64,000 bases of DNA, taken from NCBI GenBank assembly GCA_014905825.1, contig JACGCN010000026.1, positions 248,001 through 312,000 on the forward strand. The letters are read 5' to 3'. A program made the position numbers and the translations under genes. Below the pieces are notes generated by a model. That model saw nothing but the letters and a program-made list of their open reading frames with translations, made no database searches and had not been told where the DNA came from. This document shows, in pieces, positions 1 through 12,379 of this stretch. This stretch comes from Lyophyllum atratum (taxonomy: Eukaryota; Basidiomycota; Agaricomycetes; Agaricales; Lyophyllaceae). The first letter of the stretch is position 1. Every line of letters starts with the position of its first letter.

Positions 1-2218
1 AGCAAAGTGTAAGGCGAGTGTGGCCAGCCTCTGATTCGAGAAAGAGATCGCCGCATCGCTTCGGGTCGCTCATAAAGTCGATAAAGCTATGTCGATTGCG
101 GAGTCGTTTTAGGCCGCCGGTTAGCTTAGCACGAGGGCGCCAGCTGGTCAAATAACGTTTGACTTCCGCCCAAGAATGCTTGCGCCGATTTGGAGATATT
201 CGCAATAATTCTGTGACATCGTATATATCCATGTTTTGGACGTCATGCATGAGGTATAGCCCTTGAATGAGTCGTACCTCTGCTTTATCACCGTTTGGTG
301 CAAGGTGAGTCATGTATATGAAGTCGGTAAGGGAGGTCAGTTGTTGGATTATGCCTTGATGCTGAGGAAGATCTAGGGTCTAGCTCAGTTAGTCGAGGGA
401 TGAACGTTACCAAGATTATGAAAGAGTGTGAGAACCTTGAATTTGTGCGCCACTTGGTCGACGGCCTCTAATAATGTGTGCTTGTCACCGACTGACCAAC
501 TACTTGATAATTTAACGAGAGGCGCCCAAGTGGCTGCACTAGCAATATCCAACTCGTGAAGAACTCGACTCTTCTCTTGTACTTGGATGAAATGAAAAGA
601 GAAGCTGTCGAGGAGATATTGCCTCGTCGAGGCTCTGGAAAAGAAAACCCGTCGTCTTCAATACTCAAACCCTTTATCACTCAATAAAACGCATGAACTT
701 ACACCGTATCGCTCGGCGGTACTATATCATCCCAATTCCCAAAACATTTCCATATCGCTAGGACCATATCAATATGATGCTCCTGAATGTCAACAAAAAA
801 CGCCCCAGAACGTTCTTTACTAAAGACGAAATCCCCAAATGACGCGTGAAGGGATCTGATATGTATTTCCCCGGGGGCATGCGTGATGAAATTCAGCAGG
901 GGGATTTGAGCGTCCGCGTTTTCTCCAAATGAGAGAAGAGAGTGCAACCCTCTCAATGCCAGCATAACCTCCCCAGTCGGGAGGTTGAGCAATGTCTCGA
1001 TCATCGACAGTGTCACCTCCCAATTAAGTGTATCGACAGGTAACAGAACACAACCGAGGATCCGCTTCAGGAGGGCCGGCTTTTGGCTGGTCGATAGGAT
1101 CTGCATGTACAGCCTGTCGAGCTCTGCAAAAGCAGTGCTAGGGGACGTGGGTGATGTGTTTATGACTTCGTGAAGACGCTCAGCAGGTGAAAAGTGCTCT
1201 TCGGCGACGAATCGGAGAACGGTGGAAGCATAGATGAAATATCCGCCAGATTTATCCACGAGGATATCAAGAATGTGTTTGGAGGGCCAGGGTTTGGATA
1301 TAGAAGCCATGATGGCCGAATGACGTTCCATATCGTGGATTCTGTCGAACTCGTCCTTCAAGAGAGTATAGATGTCCGCGGCCGCCTGATAGTCTCCATA
1401 CATTGATAGAACGCGGAAGTTGCACATATCAATGTTATGGAAGAAGTGCTCGATGTGTGGTTCAGGTCGGCTAACAACCAGGATGCGTAGCGGTAGACCG
1501 TCGGTGCGAACGAGGCCGGCAAGGTTCTCGAGAAGGAGTGTCTGCTGTTCGTTGTCTTTGCACTCGTCTAGACCATCGATGACGATCAAAAATGGAGGCC
1601 GTGCCGCCGTTATTCCTGCAGTCCTCGATCTCATGGGCCTGACTATCAGACGCTCAACCAGGCTGGCCGTCATAGCCTCGTGCACAATGGATGGGTTGTC
1701 GTGTACCACCTTTGCAATCTCATCCCGTATATCGTGCGCCGACATTGCCAACTGCAACGCAACAGTGTTGATAACATAGTCAATCGAACCGCGGCGCGCA
1801 TGGTCTCGCGAAAAGAAGAAACTAGCAGCAAGCTGTCCCCGTCCAGCGCTGGACTCGCATACCGTTTGCGCAATCGCGGACTTCCCGGCTCCAGCGGGCC
1901 CGTGCACCCACATCACGCTTCCTTGATGATCTTCCGGTTCGTCCGCCGCCCAGCTATCGATTCCTTCCAGAATCGCCTTCCGCGTACCGGGATAACACCT
2001 CGGAGGCGGATATCGCTCCTTCGAGTTATACGTCGCGCCTGTCGCTGTCTCCGGATACAACGCTTGAAGTACTATAGGGGGAAGCCCTAAGAAGGAGAAT
2101 AGAATGGAGGGGGAAGATACCTACGAGGGTCTCCGTGTTGGACTGACATGTTGCCCTGAACATCCGTGAACACGCCCCCCAAGATGATGGTGTTTTGTGC
2201 CTGTGGAAAAAAGGGCAT
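1..2218 (-). CDS. NLR-like NACHT domain NTPase, 3' end outside window
   Basis: Fungal STAND-type receptor-like ATPase. Proteins of this family are linked to non-self recognition and programmed cell death, but the trigger of this one is unknown. Four exons are read on the minus strand: 2218-2125, 2071-703, 634-411 and about 372-1. The first exon carries the glycine-rich leader GGVFTDVQGNMSVQHGD that precedes many agaricomycete NACHT domains. Exon 2 holds the Walker A loop (GPAGAGKSAIAQT) and Walker B (FLIVIDGLDEC). Junction phases agree at 2124/2072 and 702/635. The third intron (410-373, 38 bp) is unusually short, so that junction is uncertain. The frame is still open at base 1, so ligand-sensing repeats, if any, lie outside. 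The start at 2218 is the in-frame ATG just before the leader, and a spliced upstream exon is possible. Confidence 0.8.
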
Positions 2219-3369
2219 AGTGTCGAGGTGATGGGTGTACGTGGTTGAGCGAGTAAACTCCTATGATCCAGATATCTGGGGGAAGGAAAAGGCTATGCCG
2301 AATTGGCGCTGAGGCAAGTGACGTGGGAGCTGCCAGAACAGGCGCGCTGCCGGCGCTAATCGGGATTATCAAAAAATTAGTGTTGCCACTCAAACGATAA
2401 GATCGCGCAAGCAAATGGCCCACCGAATCTACGCTAGCGGGGTTGTGGGACAGCTCGTTGAACATCCCAGAAGCACAGCGGTTCGGGGGAGCTGTCGAAT
2501 GGGCATGATGGAGATAGACTTAGAATAGAAGGCTTTGGCCGCGAAATGAAGTTGCGTGACTTGTACAGTTGCCAGCTTGAAAGCAATCGGCAGTACCAAG
2601 TCCTGTACAGTATCAGAGCAGTTGAAGGATTAAGCATCACGATTCACCACTGATAAACATGGGTACAGACGACGTACCTGACCATCATAAGTAGCTCGGC
2701 GCGTGCAGTGGGGGTGAGGGCGCCTTAATGCGATGTGGATCCGAGTCCAGGAAAAGATCGTTTCCGTCGTCATCTCATCATGTTTTGTACAACTCTTGCA
2801 TCGCTAGTTTGACAGGCATATTCCACCACGATCTGACACGAAAATGGGCGCCATCGAGTTCGACTGTTTCCCGGACTCCCCGAGTAGGCTCGACCCAAGA
2901 TATGATTGGCAGAGATGAATCAGACGCGATCAAGATCTTGAATATCCACAAAAGATCTGCAGAAAATGGTCAAAATGGCGTCGGCCAGAGTCCGTCTAGC
3001 AGGTAGTAACGACTACCTCGAATTGAAGAAATGGCAGAGATCAAAGTTGCTTTGGAGAAGTTGAAGGCAAGGCAAAGGCAAGGCGTATATTTTGAATATT
3101 TGGTCTGATGGCGATTGCCAAACACCCCTGACCCTGCTGCCCAGGCCCGCAGTTTAACGTTTAACGTTGACTACGAGCTCTCGCACGAAAACTTTTCATC
3201 CTTTGATGATAGACCTTAACACAGGCTAACAATGATTAGAAAACAGGGGAGGTACTGACTATTACACGCTCTTATGTCCATATCATTCCACTCGCTGATC
3301 GCCCTTGAACTTGGAACTTCAAGCTTCAAGCTTCAAGCCCCCCATGCGCCCCCATGAAGTCGAGGTCCA
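2219..3369. other. Upstream of NLR gene, no clear gene
   Basis: Several short open frames occur on both strands. A minus-strand stretch near 2640-2440 has coding-like composition and could be an extra 5' exon of the NLR gene, but no domain or consistent splice chain was found. The repeated CTTCAAG near 3320-3340 is a simple short repeat. Confidence 0.3.
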
Positions 3370-4269
3370 TCAAGCAGGAACCACCAAGATATCGACCACA
3401 CCACAGTCCCTCCTACCATAATGCGGATGGTTGAGCCTAGGCTTCATGACCACATCCAATCGTCCCTCCGCAGTGATATTGGGGCACAATGCCCACAGAT
3501 CCGGGTTCCCATCTCCACTCAAGATGCGTGGGCCGCCGGGGTTAAGAGGGTGCAGCTCCAAACGGAGGTCAATCAGTCTTGAAATCGAAACACGATTCCA
3601 AGGCCTTCCGTAAAGAGATAATAAACGCACCGATTCGCAGTATCCGGCATACCCGCCATAGTGTAAAGCCTCTTCAAGAATCGGCGTCGACCACAACTCT
3701 CATCATGCTCAACGTTCCCTTCTTCCACTGCAGTATTGCTGCACTCAGGCATGGTAATAAAAAATGGGCAAGACTTCGTAGTTGCTTTCGAAGAACCAGC
3801 ACCGATGACCCATGTCACAGATATAACTAGTATATTGGCGAATTGTTGTCCTTCGCTCCGGTCCCAAGTGAAGGTACAACGCACCATTTCTCTCTCTTGA
3901 AAGACATGCAATCATCCCATGACCAAACTCCTATACCGTTCATGCACATATGATATCGCCGGCAACTTTTACGAGTTTAAGAGTCGACGAGGCGAAAGCT
4001 CCAGATAGTCCGCAAGTCATGCCCGCACTTCAAGAAGACAAAAACAAGTGTGAATAGATGTGACACGACGACGTCTCGAAGAACATGGCACAAGATTCCG
4101 GCTCTCCTTGGTCGTTGAAATTTTGAAGCACTGTTCGCCGCGCGCATATATCCTCGGTAAATCGAGATAATCTGGGGAATAGAAGAATAAGGGAGTACCC
4201 AGCGACAAGGACGACGAACTTGAGCGTCGGCAGTGAGTTGGAATATAATACATCAGCAAGCATGTTCAA
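3370..4269 (-). CDS. Unidentified minus-strand coding-like region
   Basis: Three partly overlapping minus-strand frames look coding-like but do not join into a convincing model. At 4269-4030 a frame starts MNMLADVLYS and has one hydrophobic stretch (KFVVLVAGYSLILLF). At 3911-3573 and 3696-3370 two frames overlap, the last ending in VVDILVVPA. They may be exons of one protein with an N-terminal membrane segment, or separate relics. I do not recognise the family. The stretch is recorded because no other gene explains it. Confidence 0.2.
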
Positions 4270-4517
4270 GATCTTATCTTATCTCGTGCCACAAACCTAC
4301 CCCAGGCCCTGACGGTCCACGGAGAGGTGTAATCAGTAACAAGAGACCCTCTTATTACCATTATCTAGCAAAATACAGATGTTCGTCATATAATCAAGAT
4401 CAATACGGAGAGGAGTCCATGTTCGCCAGGATACAGAAACACATTCACATAATACTCGCTTCACACGGACAGGTCAGGGGGGCACAACGACGACGACACG
4501 ACAGGCTGGAGCACGAC

Positions 4518-5458
4518 CTAGTTGGCAGCAGCAACAGCCTCGCCGTCCTTCTTATCCGCCTTCTCGTCGGAGTAGGTGTACGTGGGGGGAGCAGGACCAG
4601 CCGCAGTCGCGGCGTCCTCATACTCCTCCACAACGAAGATCTCAGTGTACTTGTTCTCATCCTCTTTGGGGCCCTTGATAAGGCGGTAGGAGACGATAGC
4701 GAGGACCCAGAACATCCTCAGGAGAACACCAATACCGCAACCTAAACGTAGATGAGCAAACCCAAGTCAATACAGGACGCATAAAAGGGGTGGGGAGCAG
4801 ACGCACCAAGAACGAAGGCGACGGCTCTTCCCTCCCACGGGCCCAGCACCATCAAAGCGACATGAACACGCTGTAACGTGGAGGAGTTGCGCAGACGCTG
4901 TTGGAGTCCGCCGTGGTGGGGGCGGGGGTGGGCGATGTACGGGTTGATGACGGCGTCGGGGTGGGGACGGACCCTGCCCTCTTCGACGAACGTGTTGGTC
5001 ATTGTACCAACGAAAGGAAGGATATGGACCCGGTCGGAGTCCGAGCCAGTGGGGCGTACATGGTGGTGGTGGCGGTGGGGGCGCTCGGTGGCCTCGATCA
5101 AAGGCCAGCCGAGAGCCTTCCTGAAGGCATTGGACATGTCGATAGCTTTCTGGCGCATGCGGGAGCCACGGCAGGAGCCACGGTGGTTGGCTTGGGTGGC
5201 GGGCCTGACGAGCATGGCGACGTTGGGGTTGGTGGGGTTGGCATTAGGTTGGGGAACGGCGTGGCCGAAACGGAAAGGGGAGGGGAATTCTTGGTTGGTG
5301 CTTGTGACTACCACCACACGGATTGGACTGGCGCCGACCTGGACTATGGAATCGGTGGGGATCGTCAGGAAGGGTGGGTAAAGAGGAGAGTCTGAGAAGC
5401 GGAGCGGCCTACCGAGGGCAGCACCAGCCGCTATGGCGGTGAGGAGAGCAAATTTCAT
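4518..5458 (-). CDS. Secreted/single-pass membrane protein, 291 aa
   Basis: Two exons, 5458-4807 and 4741-4518, with a 65-bp intron (GTGCGT...TTTAG) joined in phase give 291 residues. The start is the ATG opening MKFALLTAIAAGAALG, a clear signal peptide. The middle is rich in Pro, Asn and His, with an HHHH run near residue 130. The C-terminal third has one strongly hydrophobic segment spanning the intron (VAFVLGCGIGVLLRMFWVLAIV) followed by an acidic, Ala-rich tail. The topology is therefore a lumenal or extracellular N-terminal domain and a short cytoplasmic tail. The membrane segment resembles that of unnamed basidiomycete proteins. No catalytic motif was seen. Confidence 0.75.
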
Positions 5459-5490
5459 ACGGTGATCTGAGAGGTTTGTCAAGGAGAGTC

Positions 5491-5499
5491 TTTATAGAT
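5491..5499 (-). promoter_or_regulatory. TATA box of the membrane protein gene
   Basis: On the minus strand CTATAAA lies about 35 bp before the chosen ATG at 5458. The spacing suits a short 5' leader. Confidence 0.45.
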
Positions 5500-5800
5500 T
5501 GAGCCGAGGACGAGTTGTAGAGTAACGCACAGGTTGGTGTAGAATATGTAATGTAGCGAGGATAAGGCGTGTCTCGTTGTCGGTGGCGCTGCGGATTCAC
5601 TTTCCAACTCCGCCGTGACTAATCTGATAACCTTCCTCATCGCCACCAGCACAGCTCACGGAGTCAGCGAGCCTTTCCATACAGTTTACTGACTCGATGT
5701 TACGTTTTACCCTTCTTAAGGTATGCAAAGATCTCGTCTTCGTTGACTGCGGCTTCGTATCGTTATCCGACAACTTGAACGATATACATCAAGTTATTGT

Positions 5801-6729
5801 TTACAACGGTGCATAGAACGCAGAAAACCCTGATCTCCCCTTCTCATCTTGCTGCTTGTAATAATCCCTGGAAAAAAACTGGAACGACGCCTTTGTCATA
5901 TATTCGCGAACCGGGGCCCAGCCATCATACTCCGGGAATCCAAATCCATGAATTATGGAGCGATGGAACTCCAAGATGGTTTCGATGACCTGGAGAGTCA
6001 AAGGCTTTCTGTCCTTTCGCACGACAATGCACTATGAAACATCAATGAGAACATATGCGAATCCTTTAAGAACACCGATATCCACCTGCCCGGGATTATT
6101 CATTAACCACCTAAAAGTCCAAACATTCAACGGTGAGTCCATTAAGAGAATGAACGGAATGGGACTTGCGGCAGCGGGGCGATCCCATCGCCTGGCTCAA
6201 TCCGAAGATAAACGGCAGGCTGATTTTCTGTATTTGTTGAGTTCGGAGGGATCCTATTGGCCAGAGTATGACTATAAATCACGAGCGGTATGCCAAACAG
6301 CGCCGTAACAGGACAAAGTTCTCCGCGGGTGAATATACCGTGGTCGTTCGTGACAAGCTTATGCCGACACCGCTTCGTCCAATCGTCCCGGGAGATGTTG
6401 AGCGCCTCCGCCTCGCCCGTCGACAACATCTGCACCCCCCACACTTCCTTTGGCGAGTATACACGGCACATTGGCTTGTGAACTGGCCAATGGGACGTCT
6501 GGCATTCCTTGGACTAGAGATGGTATACTGTATGTGAGATAGGCGAGGGGGAAGGGAAAGGGAGGACGGGACGGACGCAATATGACACCGTCTTGCATTT
6601 GGAGCACTTTTGGAGCGAGTCTCGCGGGAAGTTACACTTGGTGCAGTTTTCTTGGGGCATGAAGGGACAAGAAGAGGCGATACATAGTGGGTCGTGAAAA
6701 TAGCCCTTCGATGACTTATATACGCTCAT
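5801..6729 (-). CDS. MYND-type zinc finger protein, 243 aa
   Basis: Three exons, 6729-6577, 6513-6166 and 6031-5801, joined in phase 0 at both introns (63 and 134 bp). The first junction rebuilds a complete MYND finger: CTKC, then CSKCKTVSYC, then KEC, HWPVHKPMC. All eight Cys/His ligands are present at about residues 28-70. MYND fingers mediate protein-protein contacts. The remaining ~170 residues match the layout of small agaricomycete MYND proteins of unknown role, with a conserved-looking VVRKDRKPL near the last junction. The only in-frame stop between exons 2 and 3 is the TAG at 6034-6032, which serves as the 3' splice site. The start is the first ATG before the finger. Confidence 0.75.
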
Positions 6730-6847
6730 AGGCGCTCAAGAAGCAGAAGCATGCAGATTAAGATTGGGGTGCCACGGCATGCCGATCCTCATACGGCTGA
6801 TCTATACCAGTACCATGTGCTGCTTTGCGTTACCGCGCTGCTGCCAA

Positions 6848-7389
6848 CTATTGTAAGGCAGAGTCGAAATAGCCAGATAAAGGGGGTTGAGATCCAAGCC
6901 TCGTAGCCTGAACCGACGAAAGGAGGATTGGAGGTCCCAAAGATCTATGCTGATTTCGACGGCCAGCGAAGAGGGGAGATCCGACTGCGTCACGAAGGAC
7001 CGTCTTCTCTGGGTAGTAGATGATCTTAAATTTAAAAGAGCAAGCTCATTCATGGTGGAGAAGAAGGATAATTACCAAAACAATCTGATCCCACTGCGTG
7101 CAATCCGCGCTGTACCTGACGAGAGCGGCGGGACGTCATGGGTCGTGGGTCAGCAGATACAGTGACACAGGAAGTCCGAAGATGGGCATGGCTGGTGTTT
7201 CTCGTGACGTAGCGCACCAATGGAGTAGCCGCCTCGGCAATATCGTCCTGGTACCAGTGAGTTATAGTGGTTAATTTCGAGCGATTCAAGGCTCTGAAAT
7301 GGGTGGGTAAAGGGAGCCGGAGGAGGAGGATTACCTGGGGGAGTCGGCGAGTTCTGATTGACAAGTTTGTCGATCATCACGATAATCAA
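6848..7389 (-). CDS. Possible DUF1330-like small protein
   Basis: The last two exons are reasonably supported. One runs through SADCTQWDQIVL, followed by a GTAATT...TTTAAG intron and IIYYPEKTVLRDAVGSPLF, ending with a stop at 6850-6848. The pattern WDQ(I/V)VL followed by a YP.k..f...GSP strand-helix resembles DUF1330-type dimeric alpha/beta barrel proteins. Another intron (GTATCT...GTCAG, near 7161-7115) removes an in-frame TGA. The 5' exons are unclear. The frame starting at 7389 and one containing WYQDDIAEA are both possible, so the gene start is provisional. Confidence 0.35.
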
Positions 7390-7481
7390 TTAGATTAGAG
7401 TGTTCTCAATCAGCCAATCACCAACATCAACGTTGTTCAACAGTCGATACTTAATCGCTCCTTTCCTTTCGTCTCTTCGGA

Positions 7482-8864
7482 ATGCGCTTCTCCTTCAAGA
7501 AACGGCTGTCTTCACTTGCATCTCCTATTCTACGCGTTTTTCGAATGTCTGACACTCCGAACGGCACCGAGTTTAGACCCAATGAACTTAACGTGGCAAT
7601 CTATCTCGAGCTTCTTCGTTTAAATTACACAAACACAGCTGAATCTAAGGAGCTTCTTGTTGTCTCGGTTTCCCTCTACAAACAGCAAAGTGCTTCGCAG
7701 CATGAATACCTCGTTTTCAAAGTCAAGAATCGCAGTGGAGCACATTATTACTTCCGTGTCGAACGCATGCCAGATTTGGGGGTCCTCGAGTCTGCCGCAC
7801 CCTCTCCCACTAGCAGCTCCCTCTCACTCTCAGAGGCTCCTCCTTCACCCTCCCCTTCATCTACACCTTCCCTACTTGCTCCTGAGCCCCCTCATTCCTC
7901 GCAGCTCGCTCCGCGACCACTTTTGTCGAAGAAGAAAGGGTCTGTTGCATCGTTCAACTCATCCTTGGCAGACCAAACGGCCAAGGACACCATCCAGTGG
8001 GTTCAGGAGCCAAAGAAGGTCTCTAGCGACTGCCTTCTAGGTGTCCTCACGTTCACGGCCCAGTCCGCGTCGCTCGCCCTCTACCTTTACCACATTGTCA
8101 TCCTGGCGGCCACCTTCCATAAGAGCCATGAGCGGTACCAGTTGCTCTCTCATAACTGTTACCACTTGTCAGGAGTCATGATGAAGGTGCTCGAGTCGGC
8201 GTACGAGTCCCGCATGGTGAAGGAGATGGATATCCCGCCTTTATTGCAGAAGGGCTCGTGGTTTATAATAGGCCGAACGTTCAATCCAGAGGAGAAGGAA
8301 CACACCAACGACATCAAGAAGCTGATAGTTAAGTTTGACGCGGCGGTTAAGGAGTTTGAACAAGTGGTACGCGATTTGAATTTGTCGATCGACAATTTCT
8401 GACTTTGCTTTCAGCTGGTGACGAAGGAGGAGAAGAAGAGGGAGGAGGAGGAGAGCAAGAAAGAGGTCAGGGCGAAGGAGAGGGAGATTGCGGCGGCGAA
8501 GAAGGATAGCGAGGCGGCGAAGAAGGATAGCGAGGTGGCGAAGAAGGATAGCGAGGCGGCGAAGAAGGATAGCGAGGTGGCGAAGAAGGATAGCGAGGCG
8601 GCAAAGAAGGAGAGCGAGGCGGCGAAGAAGGAGAGCGAGGCGGCAAAGAAGGAGAGCGAGGCGGCGAAGAAGGAGAGCGAGGCGGCAAAGAAGGAGAGCG
8701 AGGCGGCGAAGAAGGAGAGCGAGGCGGCGAAGAAGGAGAGCGAGGCAGCGAAGGAGGCAGCAAGGGCGAAGGACAGGGAGATTGAGCTAATGAAGGAGAT
8801 GATTGAACGACTGCAGGCCGAAGTCGGACTGGGAAAGAAAGACAAAGCCTTGTCGCAAGCTTAG
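7482..8864 (+). CDS. Lineage-specific protein with C-terminal 7-residue repeats, 444 aa
   Basis: Exon 1 is 7482-8366 and exon 2 is 8415-8864. The 48-bp intron (GTACGC...TTTCAG) joins in phase 0 and is needed because exon 1 would otherwise stop at 8402. The N-terminal ~295 residues include a Ser/Pro-rich linker (residues ~105-150) and a HNCYHLSGVMMKVLES segment. Similar 'NCYxxxGVxxxxL' segments occur in unnamed agaricomycete proteins. From about residue 300 the chain is almost entirely Lys, Glu and Ala: twelve near-perfect repeats of AAKK(D/E)SE, then a short leucine-bearing helix. The repeats should form a long charged helix or coiled coil. Function unknown. Confidence 0.7.
8494..8745 (+). 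repeat. 21-bp coding minisatellite, 12 copies
   Basis: Twelve tandem 21-bp units encode AAKKDSE, VAKKDSE or AAKKESE. The first five carry Asp and the last seven carry Glu at residue 5, so two sub-families arose by successive expansion. A thirteenth, degraded unit follows. Unit length is a multiple of three, so copy changes keep the frame. Confidence 0.9.
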
Positions 8865-11800
8865 CGACATTAGTGTACCTTGCTCGTGGAACGAAGGAAT
8901 GTCGCGTACGGTTACTGACATTCGAAATGGTAAAGCGCTAAGTCTTTGTAAATCTCTTGTCACAAAAGAGGTCATGGCATTGATTGCATACAAGTGTTAT
9001 GGTCGAATAAGAAATCGAAAATCAACCTCAACATGCACCGCACCTCCGTTGCGCCCCAAGCAACACTCTCCATCACGCCAGTCCCACAGCGCACCAGTGT
9101 CTCGGCAACGACATCCCGCCGCCCCCTGAAAGATCCAAGGGAGGGACTCAGCGCGTTCATCGTCGAATCTAGTAGCAAAGAAAAAAGACACGAAACGAAG
9201 ACGACGGACTCGACTCACGGGACATCACCCACACACGCATCGAAACCTGCCTCCGCGTCTTACCGCCTCCGTCTCCGTCATAGATAGGTATCCTTGTGCT
9301 GCCTTATCCGATACACCATTGGGCCATTATCCACATGAGCCGCAGGACCGTGACCGTGATGTGATAAGTACTGGGGAAACCCGTGGGGCTCGTGGTTGTC
9401 GTCTCGCGTAGCAGTCAGCGAAATATCTTCCTTCTGTGCGCTCAAGCCGAGTTCTATTAATGCACGTTCTGTCTTGTACTATTCTCCGTTTTTTTGAACA
9501 CGTTTAAGACTCCATTAAAATCTATAACAACGTGCCGTACAATATTAATGATCCTTGTTCTTGCATCGAACTCGCGCAGGGAACTTGAACGTCCTTCGTC
9601 GTCACATTAAGTGGGCTATACATCAGTTTGTAAGTACGCAGGATCCCTCAGTTTCTTCACGTTCTCTTGATCTGCAGGCCTGATACTACGCAGCCTCTTG
9701 GACGTCGCTGCAGGAGCTGTCCATATCCCTTCCAGAGGCGCTGGGGCTCCTTCTGGCTCCATGACAAGCGTCGAAATCAATTCGTGACGATCGGATACGC
9801 AGCTAGTGAGTTCCTTTGGTAAGGACCAACCGGCGACGAGGTACACAGCATCGAGGCAAGACTCCTCAAAGGCATAGTACTTCGAGTCCGTCGGCTCTGC
9901 GATGATGCGACAAAGACTAGCATTTTTCAGCGGGTTCGGTCTGGCAACGTCTTGTCAGGCCACTTTTATAGGCAAAATACACAGAGAAGAGAGCGTACCT
10001 CCGCATCTGACTGGAGCGGGAGGAAGGACCCTCAGTTTAGCGCGCATTCATGAAACGGCTAGACTTGGGTCAGATGGTTCTTCCATGAACGCAGGCTGAA
10101 AGGCCGTCCCTGAACGGCTAGACCATAGAATCCGGGGCTGGTAAGGAAGAACTACAATTAAGCGATTGACCGAACAAGGAGTCCAATAGGAAGGACAAAC
10201 ATGAGACCCCAGGGACGCTTGGCATACGTCGACACCAGGTGGGAGATACTCACCAAAGATAGATCCCGGACGCCGATTGACGACACGTCTAATTCCCGTT
10301 AACGAGAAGATTAACGTCAGAAAACGGTCAAAGTGCGATCATTGTTGGACGATACGTCTCACTCGCAGCCCATGGACGTTGGGAGCATTGCAGAAGGGCT
10401 CAGGGATCGCGGGTAAGCGGTGCAGGGTCTCCGTATCACTCGCAGGAATATCTGGCCAGAGAAGACGTAAGAGCTGATGAAACATACCACACACGACACA
10501 GAAAACTGATCCACGAGGTCTGATTCCGTGGCGCGCTGAGGCTGACGAGGTCCAAGTGCATACGTCTCCACATGACGCAGGGTATGAATACTTTGAACCA
10601 AGGTCAGCACGTAACGGCGACGAGAAGCAGGCAACAGACAAACCAGTCGTGCGAAGCCACGCATCTGTTGCGCGTCGAGCGTCGGAGAATATTGAAGAGC
10701 AGGTCAACATGAGGATACCACGAGGAGGACCCAACCCGCCTTTGCGAAACGGGCGACGTGGCTGGTGCGGGTCACGAGAGCGACGCTAACTGTTGACGAA
10801 CGCGGGAACGTGACGGCTGCCGTTGGTCTGAATCAGCCATCGATAACGGGCTTCTTCTGCGCAAAAATGATTGAAAGAACACATGGTATTCATTTACCAT
10901 GTCTGACGCGCTGGTGCGTCCATGGAGTATGTCATCTCAGTGGGTTATGTCATCCGTGGTGAGATGCGATACCGCTTTTGTCCATTTTCCCGGCCCAAGA
11001 AGCACGGATGGAAATTCGTCGGGATGGCGTCCGGCCATGGTTTCGAGCTGCTGAAGTTGGGGTAAAAGACCGATGAAAGGTAGGAGTAGCCACGATAACG
11101 AGGCATGAAGAGTAACGAGGTCTGAGATACGTGCTCGAGGCCCGATTGTCGAATCGAGTAACTTGTCGATGAGCCTAAGCCAGTAGAATAAAAACTGGGA
11201 CGTGAACCTCCTGATAGATTCGTTCTACTGAGCGTCCAGCGAGGACGCATGTATGTAACCAATGCAGCGTCACGTCCCAAAGGATCTAAGAATATTCATG
11301 AAAGTCCAGCCGTAGAAATCCATATCGGGTCTTACCTGCGGACATACGGCCAGCAGCTTGATGCCGAGGAACCTGATTTGCGCTCCTCCGGAAGGGAATA
11401 GTTTACCCGGATGGGTGTTCCAAAGCACGCTCCATCAGAGGGTCCTTGACATGGGCAGCGCAATCCGCATTAGACATGGTATCGAGCGACTCTGCTTACG
11501 ACAAGGCTCTGGGCCGATGGTGGGCGATTGCGCTGCGGACGTGGGTCATGTGGGCCGCGAAAGAGGACGTTTTTGAAGGCGTGTCGTACAGAGGACGCGC
11601 GCGGATGGTGTTTGTAGGCGGTCGGACATCAATCACCCGGGGGATTTAAGTTGTCAAATGGTCAATGGGAACTCCGTTGAGGAGAGTACAGAAAGGCGCC
11701 GTCGCAGTGAGACGTCTATCGGTGCCAGGAACTGCGCTGGCCGCCGTTCGATCTTGAACGGGGCTCGATACCCATATCGTCGATGTCGATATCGACAGCC

Positions 11801-12379
11801 CCTTTTCACATCTGTGTCCGGGAGCTCAATCGGTCAATGGCGATGAACAGATGTTCGAGGTTAGATGATTGCCAGCCGTAGTGGCCAAATAATGATCAAA
11901 GTTCGAACCTATCAACGCTCCGCGAGACCGACCATTTGAATTGGTTCAAGCGGCACGGGGAGGAGGGTAAAAAAAAATGCTGGGAAGCGTTTGCGCTACG
12001 AATGCTGCTGACAAAAGGCGGATGAGATAGGAAATGATACGAATTGTCGCGTCGACCATGGGAGCACAATGCCGAAAGCGTTCTCTAGAAATGAGGCGCG
12101 GGAGCGCAATCGGCACATTGCTGGCCCCATTTCGCCCGAACCGCCTCCTCTGAAGCACAGCGAAAGAGAACGCGCCAGAAGATCGGCTGATTTAGACTCG
12201 GCGACCATGTGGCTCGTGCGCGCGAGGCAGGAGACGGAAACGGCCGAACACCATCGGGAGAAGCGCGGAGTATGGCAGAGGAGCGGCTAAAAAGAGCCGT
12301 AGAACGAAGGATCAGACGAACGCGAAGAATTGGCATTTCTTGGTTGTCTTTGACCGTGGAGGCCGATGTGCGCCATCAG
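8865..12379. other. Gene-poor region, possible degraded coding sequence
   Basis: About 3.5 kb without a convincing gene. Coding-like minus-strand stretches are seen at 9616-9850 (ending AYLQTDV), 10339-10734 and 10945-11280, and may be remnants of one multi-exon gene. No domain was recognised and no splice chain could be built. Plus-strand frames at 11358-11846 and 12069-12290 are Arg-rich and unsupported. Confidence 0.3.

Noticed and set aside
4878..5395. Two plus-strand frames of ~165 codons opposite the membrane protein gene
   Set aside because: Trp/Gly/Val-rich translations of the complementary strand of a gene with clear signal peptide and splice sites.
6032..6034. In-frame TAG before CIVVRKDRKPL in the MYND gene, at first read as a nonsense mutation
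   Set aside because: TAG is the 3' splice site of a 134-bp intron. Donor GTCCCA after IAPLPQ joins in phase 0 and matches family layout.
7110..7165. In-frame TGA in the DUF1330-like gene
   Set aside because: It falls inside a plausible GTATCT...GTCAG intron that joins in the right phase.
8411..8845. Long open frames antisense to the 7-residue repeats (Ser/Phe/Ala and Pro/Ser repeats)
   Set aside because: They are open only because the 21-bp unit lacks stops in several frames. The sense frame joins a long conserved exon.
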